DNA of 64,000 bases, from NCBI GenBank assembly GCA_964036045.1, contig OZ038381.1:134632306-134696305 (forward strand), in the 5' to 3' direction. Positions 53,900-64,000 of the stretch are shown piece after piece. Position numbers and translations under genes: made by a program. The notes under the pieces were generated by a model. The model worked only from the letters and a program-made list of their open reading frames with translations. It was not told the DNA's origin and ran no database searches. Source of the DNA: Eutreptiella sp. 'Long Island Sound 2002'. Its lineage: Eukaryota > Euglenozoa > Euglenophyceae > Eutreptiales > Eutreptiaceae. The stretch's first letter is position 1. Every line of letters starts with the position of its first letter.

Positions 53900-55372
53900 G
53901 CGTGTGCTGGTGTTCGGGCGCGTGGAGGAGGCCCGTGTCGCGGGGCCCGGGGGTGCGCGCGATGGTGGGCGTGTGTGGGTCTCGGGGTGAGCAGCGAGAG
54001 GGGAGGGGCATGGGCGGGGATCGTGCGGTGGGGTGTTTTGTGTCGGTGTATGTGTCCGCTCGCGTCGGGGCGCTTGCGTGGCCAGTTGTAGGCCGGGCGG
54101 TTTGGAGGAGAAGCTTGCCGTCTTCTGCTGCCGCGGCAAGGATTTCGCAGAGTCCCTATGTATCTGGTGGACCTCTTGGTCAGTGGTGGGAAGGGGGTAT
54201 GCTAGCTTTGGGCTAAGACCCAGGCGGCTGAGGACCCTGTGGATGGCGTGGTACCCGCAGGTGAGGGATTGCTGCGGTCTGGGGGGGGGGTTTGGCCGCG
54301 TGTCCGGGCCCGCCTCGACTTGTGTGTGGGCGGTGGGGATGGCCCAAATCCAGGGCACGGTCCCCGTGGGTGGCCAGTGGCGCTGGATCCAGTCGGTCAG
54401 GCAGAACATGGCCCATCCCAGGTGGTAGCCCGCCTTCCCTGAGGTGATTTGGGCCAGGGCGTGGGCTGGGGGCTTGTCCCCTGGCTGGAGGACGCCCCTG
54501 AGGACCCTGTGCTGGGTGGTGGGGTCCCCTACTGCCCCTGGTGGGGCGGTCCCTGGGGCAAGCATGGTGTCTGTCCCTTTGACGAGCCATTGCGGGCCGG
54601 GGGACGTAGCCGTACCGGCTATCACGTAGTAGTGCCCGCGCTCGAGGACTGCAACCCAGACCTCCAACGGGGGGTGGTCACTGTCTGTAGGTGGGGGGGG
54701 GGGGGGTCGTCGTCTGGGGTGCGGAGGCCGGCGGCGCGGAGGGCGGTGTCGCGGGCTGGTGCGGTGGCCTGTTCCCACTGCTCCGGGCGGTTCGGGTCCG
54801 CTGGGTGGTCCTTCTCCGCTGGGGCCCGTCGTAGGCTTACGGTCCCTCGAAGCGTGACGTTGATGTCGGTGTGGTGTGTCAGGGCCTGGCCCCACTCGAT
54901 GGGGGGGATGCAGACGTGCTGGCCCTGGGTGTGTTTGCGGGCTCGCCAGAGTACAGGGTCTACGATGGCCTCGTGGAGGCCGTTGCCTGGGGTGGTCAGG
55001 TCTCGGAGGGCTTTGACGGTGAGCTTGGTCCAGTCCTCTTGTAGGCGGTACCAGCCCAGGGGGGTGGTCGGGGCCCTGCCTTGGAGGGTTGCTCGGTGGA
55101 GGTCGGGGTCGCGGATGGTGGCCGGTGTGAGGGGGGGGTGCCCCGGGTCCGGGGGGGGATGGGCTGGATGGGTTGCCGGGGTCTTGCGCATCTACGTTGA
55201 CGTATGGTTGGCCCTGGTTCGGCTCGGCCGGACTGGGCGGTGCCGGGTGGCTTCTTGGGTGAGAGATGGGCCTCGGGGCGCTGTGGTGGTGTCTTGGAGC
55301 CCTGTGGATGGAGATGGGGGGCACGTGCGGGGCGCGGAGTTGGTTAGTGGACGTCTGGGTCATGCACGGCAT
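53900..55372 (-). pseudogene. Downstream ORF of copy B with Ulp1/adenain-like cysteine peptidase candidate
   Basis: Starts at ATG 55372, overlapping the pol stop (55344) by 28 bases. After a Pro-rich leader, one frame (to about 54700) has WTKLTVKALRDLTTPGNGL and HEAIVDPVLWRARKH, which resembles the start of C48-type peptidases. The other frame from about 54690 has WVAVLERGHYYVIAG (candidate His), ITSGKAGYHLGWAMFCLTDW, and PQQSLTCGYHAIHRVL (candidate Gln and Cys-Gly). The two frames join at a 14-base G run (54693-54706), so a homopolymer slip, real or from sequencing, could explain the break. Ulp1-like proteases are known in some other non-LTR and DNA elements. Beyond about 53900 the ORF is low complexity. 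Confidence 0.45.
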
Positions 55373-57550
55373 GGTAATGGATGAGACCCTGCATGTGTCC
55401 CCTGGCGGTGGGGTCGGTGAGTTGCTCCGCGTGTGTTAACAGGAGGTGTTTGCGGTGTACCATTTGGGCCCCCGCTCTGCAGACTGCCTCTAGCTGGAGG
55501 TGCGCTGCTGGCTCCATGGGGCTTTCTGTGTGTTTGGTGAGCTGTTGGTGCAGGGCCTGTGTCACCGCCCCTCTCATGGTGGCTTCCTTGACCAGGGGAT
55601 CCCGGAAGAGGTGTTTGGTGGCCTGGTGTGCGTGGCTGTGGGTTGGCCATCCTTCGTGTTGTCGTAGGGTTTCCGCCGGGGACCAGCCCACTAGCGTGTC
55701 CCTGCCTGTATGGAGGGGGCATTTCTTGAAGTGTTCCCAGTCTTCCGGGGTGGTGTGGTCGCACGGGCAACAGGTGTGTTCTTCGGGGACGTGGATGTGT
55801 TTGCGGGCGAGCCATCTGGCGACCCTGGTGAGGAATGGTAGTTGCTCCCTGAGGAGCTGGATGCGTCGTTTTTGAAGGTGGGCTCGGACGTTTGCTGGGC
55901 GCAGCGCTGAGTGGTAGAGGGGTATTTGCAGTCTGTCCTGGAGCTCCTGGACGTGCGCCCGGCTGTCTGCGTCGCCGAGCACGCGGGCGAGATGTTGGAT
56001 GGGGTTGGGGTAGTGGTATGCTCTGTCGTGGGAGGAATAGGGGGCATCCTCTGGTACTCAGGTCCGGGGTCTGATGGGGCTCGGGTACGGGGGGTATTTG
56101 TTGGAGGTGTGTGTGGTTTCGGCGGAGGTCAGGGATCTGGAGGGCTGGTAGGTGCGTTGTGCGCTGGTGTACTGCCTGGTTGTCGACCTTACCATTTCCG
56201 TATTAGTGTCTGTGGGACTCTTGTTTCACGATGTGGACTTGGACGTAGGGGGGAAGGCTGCGAAGGGCTTTCCAGAGCAGCAGTGCCTGGGTGCCGAGGC
56301 TCGTCGCGGTGGCTTTTTGAAGTGGTTGCCTTGCTATGCGGAGGAGCAGGTGTGTGTCGACAGTGGCGTCTACCACGAACCAGACCCGGACGATGCGCGG
56401 GAGGTGGGCGGATAGGTTGGCCGCGATCTCGGCGATGGCGTAAGCCATAGCACCTAGCTCCCCGTTGGAGGAGGCCCCATAGGTGGTGTGGCCCGTGTGG
56501 TGGTCCAAGTGGTAGTGTCCCCTGGTGTGGGTTAGCTGCAGGGTGGCCCCCCCGCCGATTGGCGTGAGGGCGGATTTGCCTGGGGCGTCGGTGAAGAAGA
56601 GCCAGTCCGCCGGTGATGGTTGTGGGAGGCGGCATGGGTTCTTTGGCAGGTAGGCGTATATGGCGAGGCCCGTGGCGAGGTGGGCTACTGGGGTTGTGGG
56701 CTGCAGGATGGGGGTGGCGTACACCCCTATTCCTTTCGAGATGATGTGTTTCGCTTGGGGGGACAGGGCTATGAGTCCCTGCTCCGGCTGTCCTTGTGTG
56801 AGGTAGGAGTAGATGTAGTGGAGGATGTAGGCTGTGTCTGGGTTTAGGTCGTGGCATGTGAGAGTTTGTGTTCGGTGCTCAGGTGTGTGGCAGGAGTGGT
56901 GGAGCGGATAGTAGGGGTGCTCGTGCTTGCTCCTTTTGCCTGGCTCGTACATGGTGTAACGGATGGCGACCCCTGCCGGGTCGGGGCGCGGCCAGGTGGG
57001 TGTAGTGGTGAAGAGCCATTTGGACGCGTTGTCGGGGTTCCACGCTACCGTGGGGTTAGTGTCGGTGCGGTGGAACCATGGGGCTACCCATGCGTAGGCC
57101 TGTGGTGGTAGGTGGGTTGTGGGGTGGGTGTGGTGGCCTGCTATGAAGTGTAGTACGGGCCATTGTCGGGGTCACAGGCCCAACATGTGCGTGGCATGCT
57201 CTGGGAGTCATGGGGGACCCGTGGTAGGTCTCCGGCGGTCATGTGGTGTTTCGGTATGCGCCATTTTGCCCCGTGGTGGATGACGGTGGTCTGCGTTGGT
57301 TTGGCTTCATTCGGGGCCAGTAGTAGGGTTAGTGGTGGGACTGGGCCCGTCACCGGGGGAACGGGTTTGTGTTTCGCGCCGGTGGGTGTGTAGGGCGGTG
57401 TTGCTGGAATGGGTCGGGGGTGTTGCTTTTTGAACTCTCGGTAAGCTGCTTGCATGTCTTTGCTTCCCGGCAGAGTGTGTCCCGCAGCTCGTGCCGTCTG
57501 CGTGAGGTACTGGTGGAAGAGGCGGTATTGAGGCCATTCGGGAAGCTGTA
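55344..57550 (-). pseudogene. C2H2 finger, RNase H and zinc motif of non-LTR pol (copy B)
   Basis: Aligns over its whole length with the 834-residue protein at 61273-63777, from its residue about 98 onwards. The segment starting EWPQYRLFHQYL begins at the satellite junction. It has PRTCWAC (first finger half), AYAWVAPWFHRTD, then RNase H: FFTDAPGKSALTP, SSNGELGAMAY, FVVDATVDTH, HIVKQESH, and after a TAA (56203-56205) NGKVDNQAVHQ. The C-terminal CCPCDHTTPEDWEHFKKCPLH zinc motif is intact. Frameshifts lie near 57145 and between 56200 and 55982. Confidence 0.7.
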
Positions 57551-60500
57551 GCGGTGCAATTTGTACAAAAATATGGTTTGTGGGCCATCTCTTCAGCTTG
57601 AGTTTTTGAACCTCTAGAGGACACCTAGGAGGTTACACTCATGCTGTCGGGCTGCATGACAATGCATCCACGTTGCCTTGGGGGGGTGCCTTGGGTTGCC
57701 GACTATCACTGAAAACAGCCATCCTGAAAAGGCCTAAACGTTACGCAGTGGAACGGTGCAATTCGTACAAAAAAACGGTTTGTGGGCCATCTCCTCAGCT
57801 TGAGTTTGGTGAACCTCTAGAAGACACCAGGGAGGTCACACTCATGCTGTCGGGCTCCATGACAATGCATCCACGTTGCCCTGGGGAGATGCCTTGGGTT
57901 GCCGACTACCACTGAAAACAGCCATCCTGAAAAGGCCTAAAAGTTACGTAGTGGAACGGTGCAATTTGTCGGTTTGCGGGCCATCTCTGCAGCTTGAGTT
58001 TTTTGAACTTTTAGAAAACACCTAGGAGGACACACTCATGCTGTCTAGCTGCATGACAATGCATCCACGTTGCCCTGGGGGGGTGTCTTGGGTTGCCGAA
58101 TATCACTGAAAACAGCCATCCTGAAATTTAGATTTAAAGGCCTAAAAGTTACGTACTGGAACGGTGCAATTCGTACAGAAAAACGGTTTGTGGGCCATCT
58201 CCTCAGCTTGAGTTTGGTGAACCTCTAGAAGACACCAGGGAGGTCACACTCATGCTGTCGGGCTCCATGACAATGCATCCACGTTGCCCTGGGGAGATGC
58301 CTTGGGTTGCCGACTACCACTGAAAACAGCCATCCTGAAAAGGCCTAAAAGTTACGTAGTGGAACGGTGCAATTTGTCGGTTTGTGGGCCATCACTGCAG
58401 CTTGAGTTTTTTGAACCTCTAGGAGACACCTAGGAGGTCACACTCATGCTGTCGGGCTCCATGACAATGCATCCACGTTGCATTGGGGGGGTGCCTTGGG
58501 TTGCCGACTATCACTGAAAACAGCCATCCTGAAAAGGCCTGAAAGTTACGTACTGGAACAGTGCAATTTGTACAAACAGACCGTTTGTGGGCCATCTCTT
58601 CAGGTTGAGTTTTATGAACCTGTAGAGGACACCCAGGAGGTCAAACTCATGCTGTTCGGCTCCACGATGATGCATCCACGTTGCCCCAGGGGGATGCCTT
58701 GGGTTGCCGACTATGACTGAAAGCAGCCATCCTGAAAAGGCCTAAACGTTACGTAGTCGAACAGTGCCATTTGTATAAAAATGCGGTTTGTGGGCCATCT
58801 CTTCAGCTTGAGTTTTATGACCCTCTAGAGGACAGATGGCAGGTCACACTCATGCTATCAAGGTCCATGACAATGCATCCACGTTGCCCTGGGGGGGTGC
58901 CTTGGGTTGCCGACTATCACTGAAAACAGCCATCCTGAAAAGGCCTAAAAGTTACGTAGTGGAACGGTGCAATTTGTACAAAAAAACGGTTTGTGATCCA
59001 TATCTTCAGCTTGAGTTTTATGAACCTCTAGAAGACACCTAGGAGGTCACACTCATGCTGCTGAGCTGCATGACAATGCATCCACGTTGCCCTGGAGGGG
59101 TGCCTTGGGTTGCCGACTATCCCTGAAAACAGTGGAACGGTGCAATTTGTCGGTTTGTGGGCCATCTCTTCAGCTTGAGTTTTGTGAACCTCTAGAAGAC
59201 ACCTAGGAGGTTACACTCATGCTGTCTAGCTGCATGACAATGCATCCAAGTCACTGAAAACAGCCATCCTGAAATTTTAATTTAAAGTCCTAAAGGTTAC
59301 GTAGTGGAACGGTGCAATTTGTACAAAAAAACGGTTTGTGGGCCATCTCCTCAGCTTAACCTCTAGATGACACCTAGGAGGTCACACTCATGCTGTCACG
59401 CTGCATGACAATGCATCCACGTTGCATTGGGGGGGTGCCTTGGGTTGCTGACTATCACTGAAAACAGCCATCCTGAAAAGGCCTAAAAGTTACGTAGTGG
59501 AACGGTGCAATTTGTACAAAAAAACGGTTTGTGGGCCATCTCTTCAGCTTGAGTTTTATGAACCTCTAGGGGACACCTAGGAGATGACACTCATGCTGTC
59601 GGGGTCCATGACAATGCATCCACGTTGCCCTGGGGGGGTGCCTCGGGTTGCGGACTATCACTGAAAACAGCCATCCTGAAAGGGCCTAAACGTTACGTAG
59701 TGGAACGGTGCAATTTGTACAAAAAAACGGTTTGTGGGCCATCTCTTCAGCTTGAGTTTTATGAACCTCTAGAAGTCACCTAGGAGATGACACTCATGCT
59801 GTCTGGCTCCATGACAATGCATCCACGTTGCCCTGGGGGGGTGCCTTGGGTTGCCGACTATCACTGAAAACAGCCATCCTGAAAAGGCCTAAACGTTACG
59901 TAGTGGAACAGCGCCATTTGTGAAAAATGCAGTTTGTGGGCCATCTCTTCAGCTTGAGTTTTATGAACCTCTAGGGAGCAGAGAGGAGGTCACACTCATG
60001 CTGTCGAGCTGCATGACAATGCATCCACGTTGCCCTGGGGGGGTGCCTTGGGTTGCCGACTATCACTGAAAACAGCCATCCTGAAAAGGCCTAAAAGTTA
60101 CTTAGTGGAACGGTGCAATTTGTACAAAAAAACGATTTATGGGCCATCTCCTCAGTTTGAGTTTCATGAACCTCTAGAGAACACCTAGGAGGTCACACTC
60201 ATCCTGCCGGGCTGCATGAAAATGCAACCACGTTGCCCTGGAGGGGTGCCTTGGGTTGCCGACTATCCCTGAAAACAGCCATCCTGAGAAGGCCTAAAAG
60301 TTACGTAGTGGAACGGTGCAATTTGTACAAAAAAGCGGTTTGTGGGCCATCTCCTCAGCTTGAGTCTTATGAACCTCCAGAAGACACCTAGGAGGTCACA
60401 CTCATGCTGTCGGGCTCCATGACAATGCATCCACGTTGCCCTGGGGGGGTGCCTTGGGTTGCCGACTATCACTGAAAACAGCCATCCTGAAAAGGCCTAA

Positions 60501-61227
60501 AGGTTACGTAGTGGAACGGTGCAATTTGTCGGTTTGTGGGCCATCTCTTCAGCTTGAGTTTTGTGAACCTCTGGAAGACACCTAGGAGGTTACATTCATG
60601 CTGTCTGGCTGCATGACAATGCATCCAAGTTGCCCTGGGGGCTGCCTTGGGTACCCGACTATCTCTGAAAACAGCCATTCTGAAATTTTAATTTAAAGGC
60701 CTAAAAGTTACGTAGTGGAACGGTGCAATTTGTACAAAAAAACGGTTTGTGGGCCATCTCCTCAGCTCAACCTCTAGAGGACACCTACGAGGTCAGACTC
60801 ATGCTGTCACGCTGCATGACAATGCATCCACGTTGCCCTGGGGGGTGCCTTGGGTTGCCGACTATCACTGAAAACACCCATCCTGAAAACGCCTAAAAGT
60901 TACGTAGTGGAACAGTGCAACTTGTACAAAAAAACGGTTTGTGGGCCATCTCTTCAGCTTGGGTTTTCTGAACCTCTAGGGGACACCTAGGAGATGACAC
61001 TCATGCTGTCTGGCTCCATGACAATGCATCCACGTTGCCCTGGGGGGGTGCCTTGGGTTGCGGACTATCACTGAAAACAGCCATCCTGAAAGGGCCTAAA
61101 CGTTACGTAGTGGAACGGTGCAATTTGTACAAAAAAACGGTTTGTGGGCCATCTCTTCAGCTTGACTTTTGTGAACCTCTAGAAGACACCTAGGAGGCCA
61201 CACTCATGCTGTCGGGCTCCATGACAA
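57551..61227 (+). repeat. Satellite array, 19 units of about 200 bp with higher-order structure
   Basis: The word CATGCTGTC (with variants) recurs 19 times from 57640 to 61205. Most spacings are 202-204; shorter ones are 194-195, 165 and 171. Variant units are recognisable: some have CAATTTGTCGGTTTG instead of the TTGTACAAAAAAACGG form, some carry ATTTAAATT-type insertions (58123, 59273, 60686), some lack GAGTTTTATG (59350, 60764). The TCGG, ATTTAA and short variants occur in that order at 59141-59400 and again at 60521-60800, indicating a repeat of about 1.4 kb (seven units). Short open frames inside repeat with the unit and are not genes. Confidence 0.93.
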
Positions 61228-61272
61228 CCAGAAGTTCGCGAGGCGGCGGCCATACGCATAAAAGAAGCGCAA

Positions 61273-63777
61273 ATGGCCCGCAACACCTGCCCCCGGTGGA
61301 TACTGGCACAACACGGCGTCTCCACCCCCGTGGGCACCGGCATCTGGGCCCAGCTACAACTCCTCCTACCGCACCACACGCACGCCATCCTGACAAACCA
61401 CCACTGCGACCAACAGGGGCCACTCGTGGCCACACACACCGACATCCACCGACACCCGGCAGGCGAGGTGGACACCCTGCGCCTCGTAGGGGCCACCATC
61501 ACCATAGTGTATATCACCCCAACACAGATGCAGATCATGGCCCAATGCGACGCCCACCACGCCCCGTTCCTTTCCGACCCACAATGGCCGGCACGCCACG
61601 TCTTCCAAGCGTACCTCCGCGCATGTGCTACGAAGGCAGGGCGCGACATGCCGGGGCCCAAGGACATCGACACGGCGTACACAGCCTTCCAGCGCCAGCA
61701 CCCCCGGCCCCGCCTGAGCGAACACGAGACCCCCAACGACGGCGGCACGACGCAGGGGGAGCCCACCCCGTCAGCCGAAGGCTGGACACCACCCACCATC
61801 CTGCTGCTAGCACCAAACGGCCACAAACATGTAACCCGCACCGTCCAGCGACACCATGCCCCCTGGTCCATCCCCAAACACAATGCACCGGAGACCGATG
61901 TACCACCAGTCAGACACAGTGACCAGGGCATACCACGCACGTGCTGGCACTGCGGCCAGGCAGCCCTCGACACGCCGTGGCCCCTGCTGCACCTCATCTC
62001 CACCCACTACCACACCCCCACCGCCGCCGCCACCGCCGACCAGCAGGCATGGCTCTCCCCCTGCTTTCACACGGTACCCCCGGACCACCCGGCGCACGTA
62101 GCCTGGACCCGAACACCCACGGCGACATGGACGTTCACCAACGAGCAGGCAGACCCGGACAGCGTAGCCATGGAGTACGACCGCTGCGACCCACACCGCG
62201 CAGGACCTCAGGAGGCACCCATGCGCCCCCTACAGCACAAATGCCCCACCCTCCGCGGCGACAAGGACGACACGGAGCGGCGACAGACCATCACGTGCCA
62301 GAAATTCCACCCCAATACGGGATACCTCTTCCACCTGATGTACGCGTATATCACCCAGGGACGCCCAGACAGGGGCCTCCTCCGCCTCACCCCACGAGCC
62401 CAGGCCATCATCACCCAGGGAATAGGCGTCTATGCAGCGCCACTACTGCAACCCACGCAAATCACCGCCAGAACCACCCAGGGTAACCCCATCTACGTCT
62501 ATCACCCCACAGCAATCGCCCGCCTACCCATACCCAGCGACACCGACATCATCTACTTCACTGACGCATCCGGCACCCAGCAACGCACCCCCACGGTCGG
62601 TTGCGCCTCCGTGCGCATCACCCGGCGCGCGGACAGCCTCCACGTGGAACACCACACCGGGACCACCATCTTTGGGGCGTCCTCCCACGGCGAACTGCGC
62701 ACCATGGCAGACGCCGTCACCGCCACACCGCCACCCACGACGGTCCGGCCCCGCAACATCTGGGTAGTCGTGGACGCCACGGTCGACATCCACCTCACCA
62801 GGCGCCTTGCGGACCTACCCCTCCACAAAGCACTCGATTCCGGCCACACCACACAAGCGTTGGGACTATGGATGGCCTTCAAGGGCATGCACCCCCAGGA
62901 CGCCCTACACATCGTCAAGCAGGAGTCGCACCGCTACGCATACGGCAATGGACGCGCAGACACGCAGGCCAAACACCAGAACACCAACCACACCCCAGGG
63001 CTCGAACGCGTGCGACTGGACACCCCACACCACAGCCACCTGCAGCACCTGCCCCCGATACCCCTGGCCGCACAGCCCCCCCAATGGATGCCCGAGGACA
63101 CGCCGTACACGGATCGAGACAAGCAGTACCACTACCCCACACCCATCCAGCAACTCGCCGCCACACTGGGCCACCCAGCAAACACCGAACTCCTCCGACG
63201 CCTCGAAAACTCCGTCCACACCCCCCTCTACTACTCCGCCCTGCGCCCGGATAGCCTCCCAGCACACCTACAAAAGCCCCGACTCCAGCTCGCCCTCGAA
63301 CAACTTCCCCTCCTCACCCGATACCACCGATGGTATACGCGCCGCTCGATCCACGTCCCCGCAGGACACACCAAATGCATCTGCAGCCGCGCGGAAGAAG
63401 AAACGTGGGACCACTTCAAGGCGTGCTCCCTGTACAGGGGACTGGACACCCTCACAGACTGGAACCCAACCCACACCATCGCACAGCACGCCGGATGGCT
63501 GGCACAGTCCCCGGCGACCCAGCAACTCACCACCGTCCTCAAGCAGACGGAGGTGCTCGAGGCAGTCCGCAGGGGACTCGTCCCCACTGCCGTCTACACC
63601 TTACTACGCACCCACGCGGAGGACCCCCAGGCCACGGCGGCACACATGCAGCGAACGGCTGTTGCCAAGACGGCGGAGCAGCTCACATACCGCACCCACA
63701 AATACCTGCAGCATGCGGCAACCCTGCCACCAACAGACCAAGCCCACCTCCTCAAACTCCTGTTCTACCAACCATGA
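61273..63777 (+). CDS. C-terminal part of non-LTR pol: C2H2 finger, RNase H, CCHC-type motif
   Basis: 834 codons from the first ATG; the frame is also open upstream (VREAAAIRIKEAQ), so this ATG is probably internal. Residues 224-245 form a classic C2H2 finger (C224-x2-C227-x12-H240-x4-H245). RNase H core residues are D431 (FTDASG), E474 (SHGEL), D501 (VVVDAT) and D563 (GRADTQ), with spacings like cellular RNase HI. C702, C704, H714 and C718 form the zinc motif commonly found at the end of I/Jockey-like pol proteins (C-x-C-x9-H-x3-C). No YxDD motif is present, so this is the post-RT part. Its role would be removal of template RNA and nucleic-acid binding. No stop or frameshift; close copy 1 is about 90% identical. 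Confidence 0.75.
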   Translation: MARNTCPRWILAQHGVSTPVGTGIWAQLQLLLPHHTHAILTNHHCDQQGPLVATHTDIHRHPAGEVDTLRLVGATITIVYITPTQMQIMAQCDAHHAPFLSDPQWPARHVFQAYLRACATKAGRDMPGPKDIDTAYTAFQRQHPRPRLSEHETPNDGGTTQGEPTPSAEGWTPPTILLLAPNGHKHVTRTVQRHHAPWSIPKHNAPETDVPPVRHSDQGIPRTCWHCGQAALDTPWPLLHLISTHYHTPTAAATADQQAWLSPCFHTVPPDHPAHVAWTRTPTATWTFTNEQADPDSVAMEYDRCDPHRAGPQEAPMRPLQHKCPTLRGDKDDTERRQTITCQKFHPNTGYLFHLMYAYITQGRPDRGLLRLTPRAQAIITQGIGVYAAPLLQPTQITARTTQGNPIYVYHPTAIARLPIPSDTDIIYFTDASGTQQRTPTVGCASVRITRRADSLHVEHHTGTTIFGASSHGELRTMADAVTATPPPTTVRPRNIWVVVDATVDIHLTRRLADLPLHKALDSGHTTQALGLWMAFKGMHPQDALHIVKQESHRYAYGNGRADTQAKHQNTNHTPGLERVRLDTPHHSHLQHLPPIPLAAQPPQWMPEDTPYTDRDKQYHYPTPIQQLAATLGHPANTELLRRLENSVHTPLYYSALRPDSLPAHLQKPRLQLALEQLPLLTRYHRWYTRRSIHVPAGHTKCICSRAEEETWDHFKACSLYRGLDTLTDWNPTHTIAQHAGWLAQSPATQQLTTVLKQTEVLEAVRRGLVPTAVYTLLRTHAEDPQATAAHMQRTAVAKTAEQLTYRTHKYLQHAATLPPTDQAHLLKLLFYQP

Positions 63778-64000
63778 GAACCTACCCCGTGACATACCAA
63801 CACCGAACCCCCACCACGTCTACACACCGTCCACCGGGCACAGCACTGGCACAGCACACACGGGCGCCACAGGCACCGCACACGCTCCCACCAGCATGCG
63901 CGCGCCACCAGCCCCCATCCCCCCACGCCGCCGTCCGTCCACAGGTACCACCAACCACCAGCCACCGCATGCCCCCTCTGCGCTCGCCAGCGGCTACCAC
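63774..64000 (+). CDS. Start of a downstream ORF overlapping the pol stop (ATGA), partial
   Basis: ATG at 63774 overlaps the pol TGA (63775-63777) as ATGA and opens a Pro/Thr/His-rich frame (MRTYPVTYQH) to the window edge; copy 1 has the same ATG (MRTYPVTYQH) and an open frame beyond it. Another frame here reads CPLCARQRLP near the edge, matching the Cys/His cluster of copy 1. ATGA overlaps are used for termination-reinitiation in several non-LTR elements, but GC-rich DNA opens frames easily. Confidence 0.35.
   Translation, partial: MRTYPVTYQHRTPTTSTHRPPGTALAQHTRAPQAPHTLPPACARHQPPSPHAAVRPQVPPTTSHRMPPLRSPAAT

Larger units (their letters stand above)
48867..57550 (-). mobile_element. Non-LTR retrotransposon, longest copy (copy B)
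   Basis: About 8.7 kb on the minus strand. From 5' to 3': the pol C-terminal part (C2H2-type finger, RNase H, zinc motif), an overlapping downstream ORF with a peptidase-like domain, a Pro/Ser/Arg-rich repeat ORF, and a 2.4-kb 3' region ending in the CCTA tail at 48867, shared with copies A and C. The 5' end abuts the satellite at 57550, so the reverse transcriptase expected upstream is missing. It is related to, but well diverged from, the family of copy 1 and 61228-64000 in the RNase H part. Several frameshifts show it is inactive. Confidence 0.75.
61228..64000 (+). mobile_element. Non-LTR retrotransposon fragment (copy 4), runs off window edge
   Basis: Same family as copy 1 (1-2280), in the opposite orientation. 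It begins in mid-ORF at the satellite junction (shared ATGACAA) and contains an uninterrupted coding region to 63777 plus the start of the downstream region. The frame is open back to the junction (CAA CCA GAA GTT CGC), so it is 5'-truncated and the reverse transcriptase is missing. Confidence 0.8.

Noticed and set aside
57551-61227. CRISPR array
   Set aside because: Units are about 200 bp and repeat along their whole length, with no short repeat/unique spacer alternation.
57551-61227. Array as monomeric 5' promoter of the flanking elements
   Set aside because: The two elements break at different internal positions, so the array is not a common 5' end.

Overview
This window looks like repeat-dense nuclear DNA from a eukaryote, probably a protist or alga. 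The evidence is chromodomain-bearing Ty3/gypsy-type LTR retrotransposons, 5'-truncated non-LTR retrotransposons, satellite and minisatellite arrays, splice-acceptor-like sequence in a possible spliced gene, and no bacterial operon structure. The species cannot be named from the sequence. Almost every interpretable feature is a mobile element, its remains, or tandem repeat.

Layout. 1-2280 (-): 3' part of a non-LTR element (RNase H plus zinc motif), 5'-truncated and carrying a nonsense mutation. 2305-3150 (-): a possible multi-exon gene fragment. 4264-8244: a 2.45-kb 5'-truncated non-LTR copy (5031-7477) flanked flush on both sides by 767-bp direct repeats. 8245-12130: no recognisable gene. 12131-13432: decayed gag-like repeat, followed by a 139-bp non-LTR fragment with a 13-bp target duplication. 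14100-16287: CAGCA-rich low-complexity repeat. 16288-29497 (-): LTR element 1, 13.2 kb, with 2,361-bp LTRs, PBS, PPT, gag, then protease, RT, RNase H, integrase and chromodomain; gag and pol share one frame split by a single TAG. 29498-31124: 37-bp minisatellite. 31125-44657 (+): LTR element 2, 13.5 kb, with a GGCAC target duplication and several stops and damaged catalytic residues. 44658-45030: continuation of the CA-rich host repeat. 45479-48180: longer copy of the decayed gag-like repeat. 48867-57550 (-): the longest copy of the non-LTR family seen truncated at 5031-7477, with RNase H, a Ulp1-like peptidase candidate, an SR-rich repeat ORF and a long 3' region ending in a CCTA tail. 57551-61227: satellite of 19 units of about 200 bp with a higher-order pattern. 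61228-64000 (+): a related non-LTR element with an 834-codon ORF (C2H2 finger, RNase H, CCHC-type motif).

How it fits together. The two LTR elements both use an initiator-Met-type primer site, both place protease directly after an in-frame gag stop, and both carry an unusual module between protease and RT resembling the region found elsewhere in DIRS-like elements. Their insertions split one CA-rich locus, since the flank of element 2 is the same kind of sequence on both sides of its target duplication. The non-LTR copies show typical 5' truncation and a shared 3' tail, but one sits between remarkably long direct repeats. The best candidates for something undescribed are the 767-bp flanking duplication, the Ulp1-like/SR-rich coding region of the non-LTR family, the protease-RT module, and a tRNA-like cloverleaf inside the LTR of element 2.
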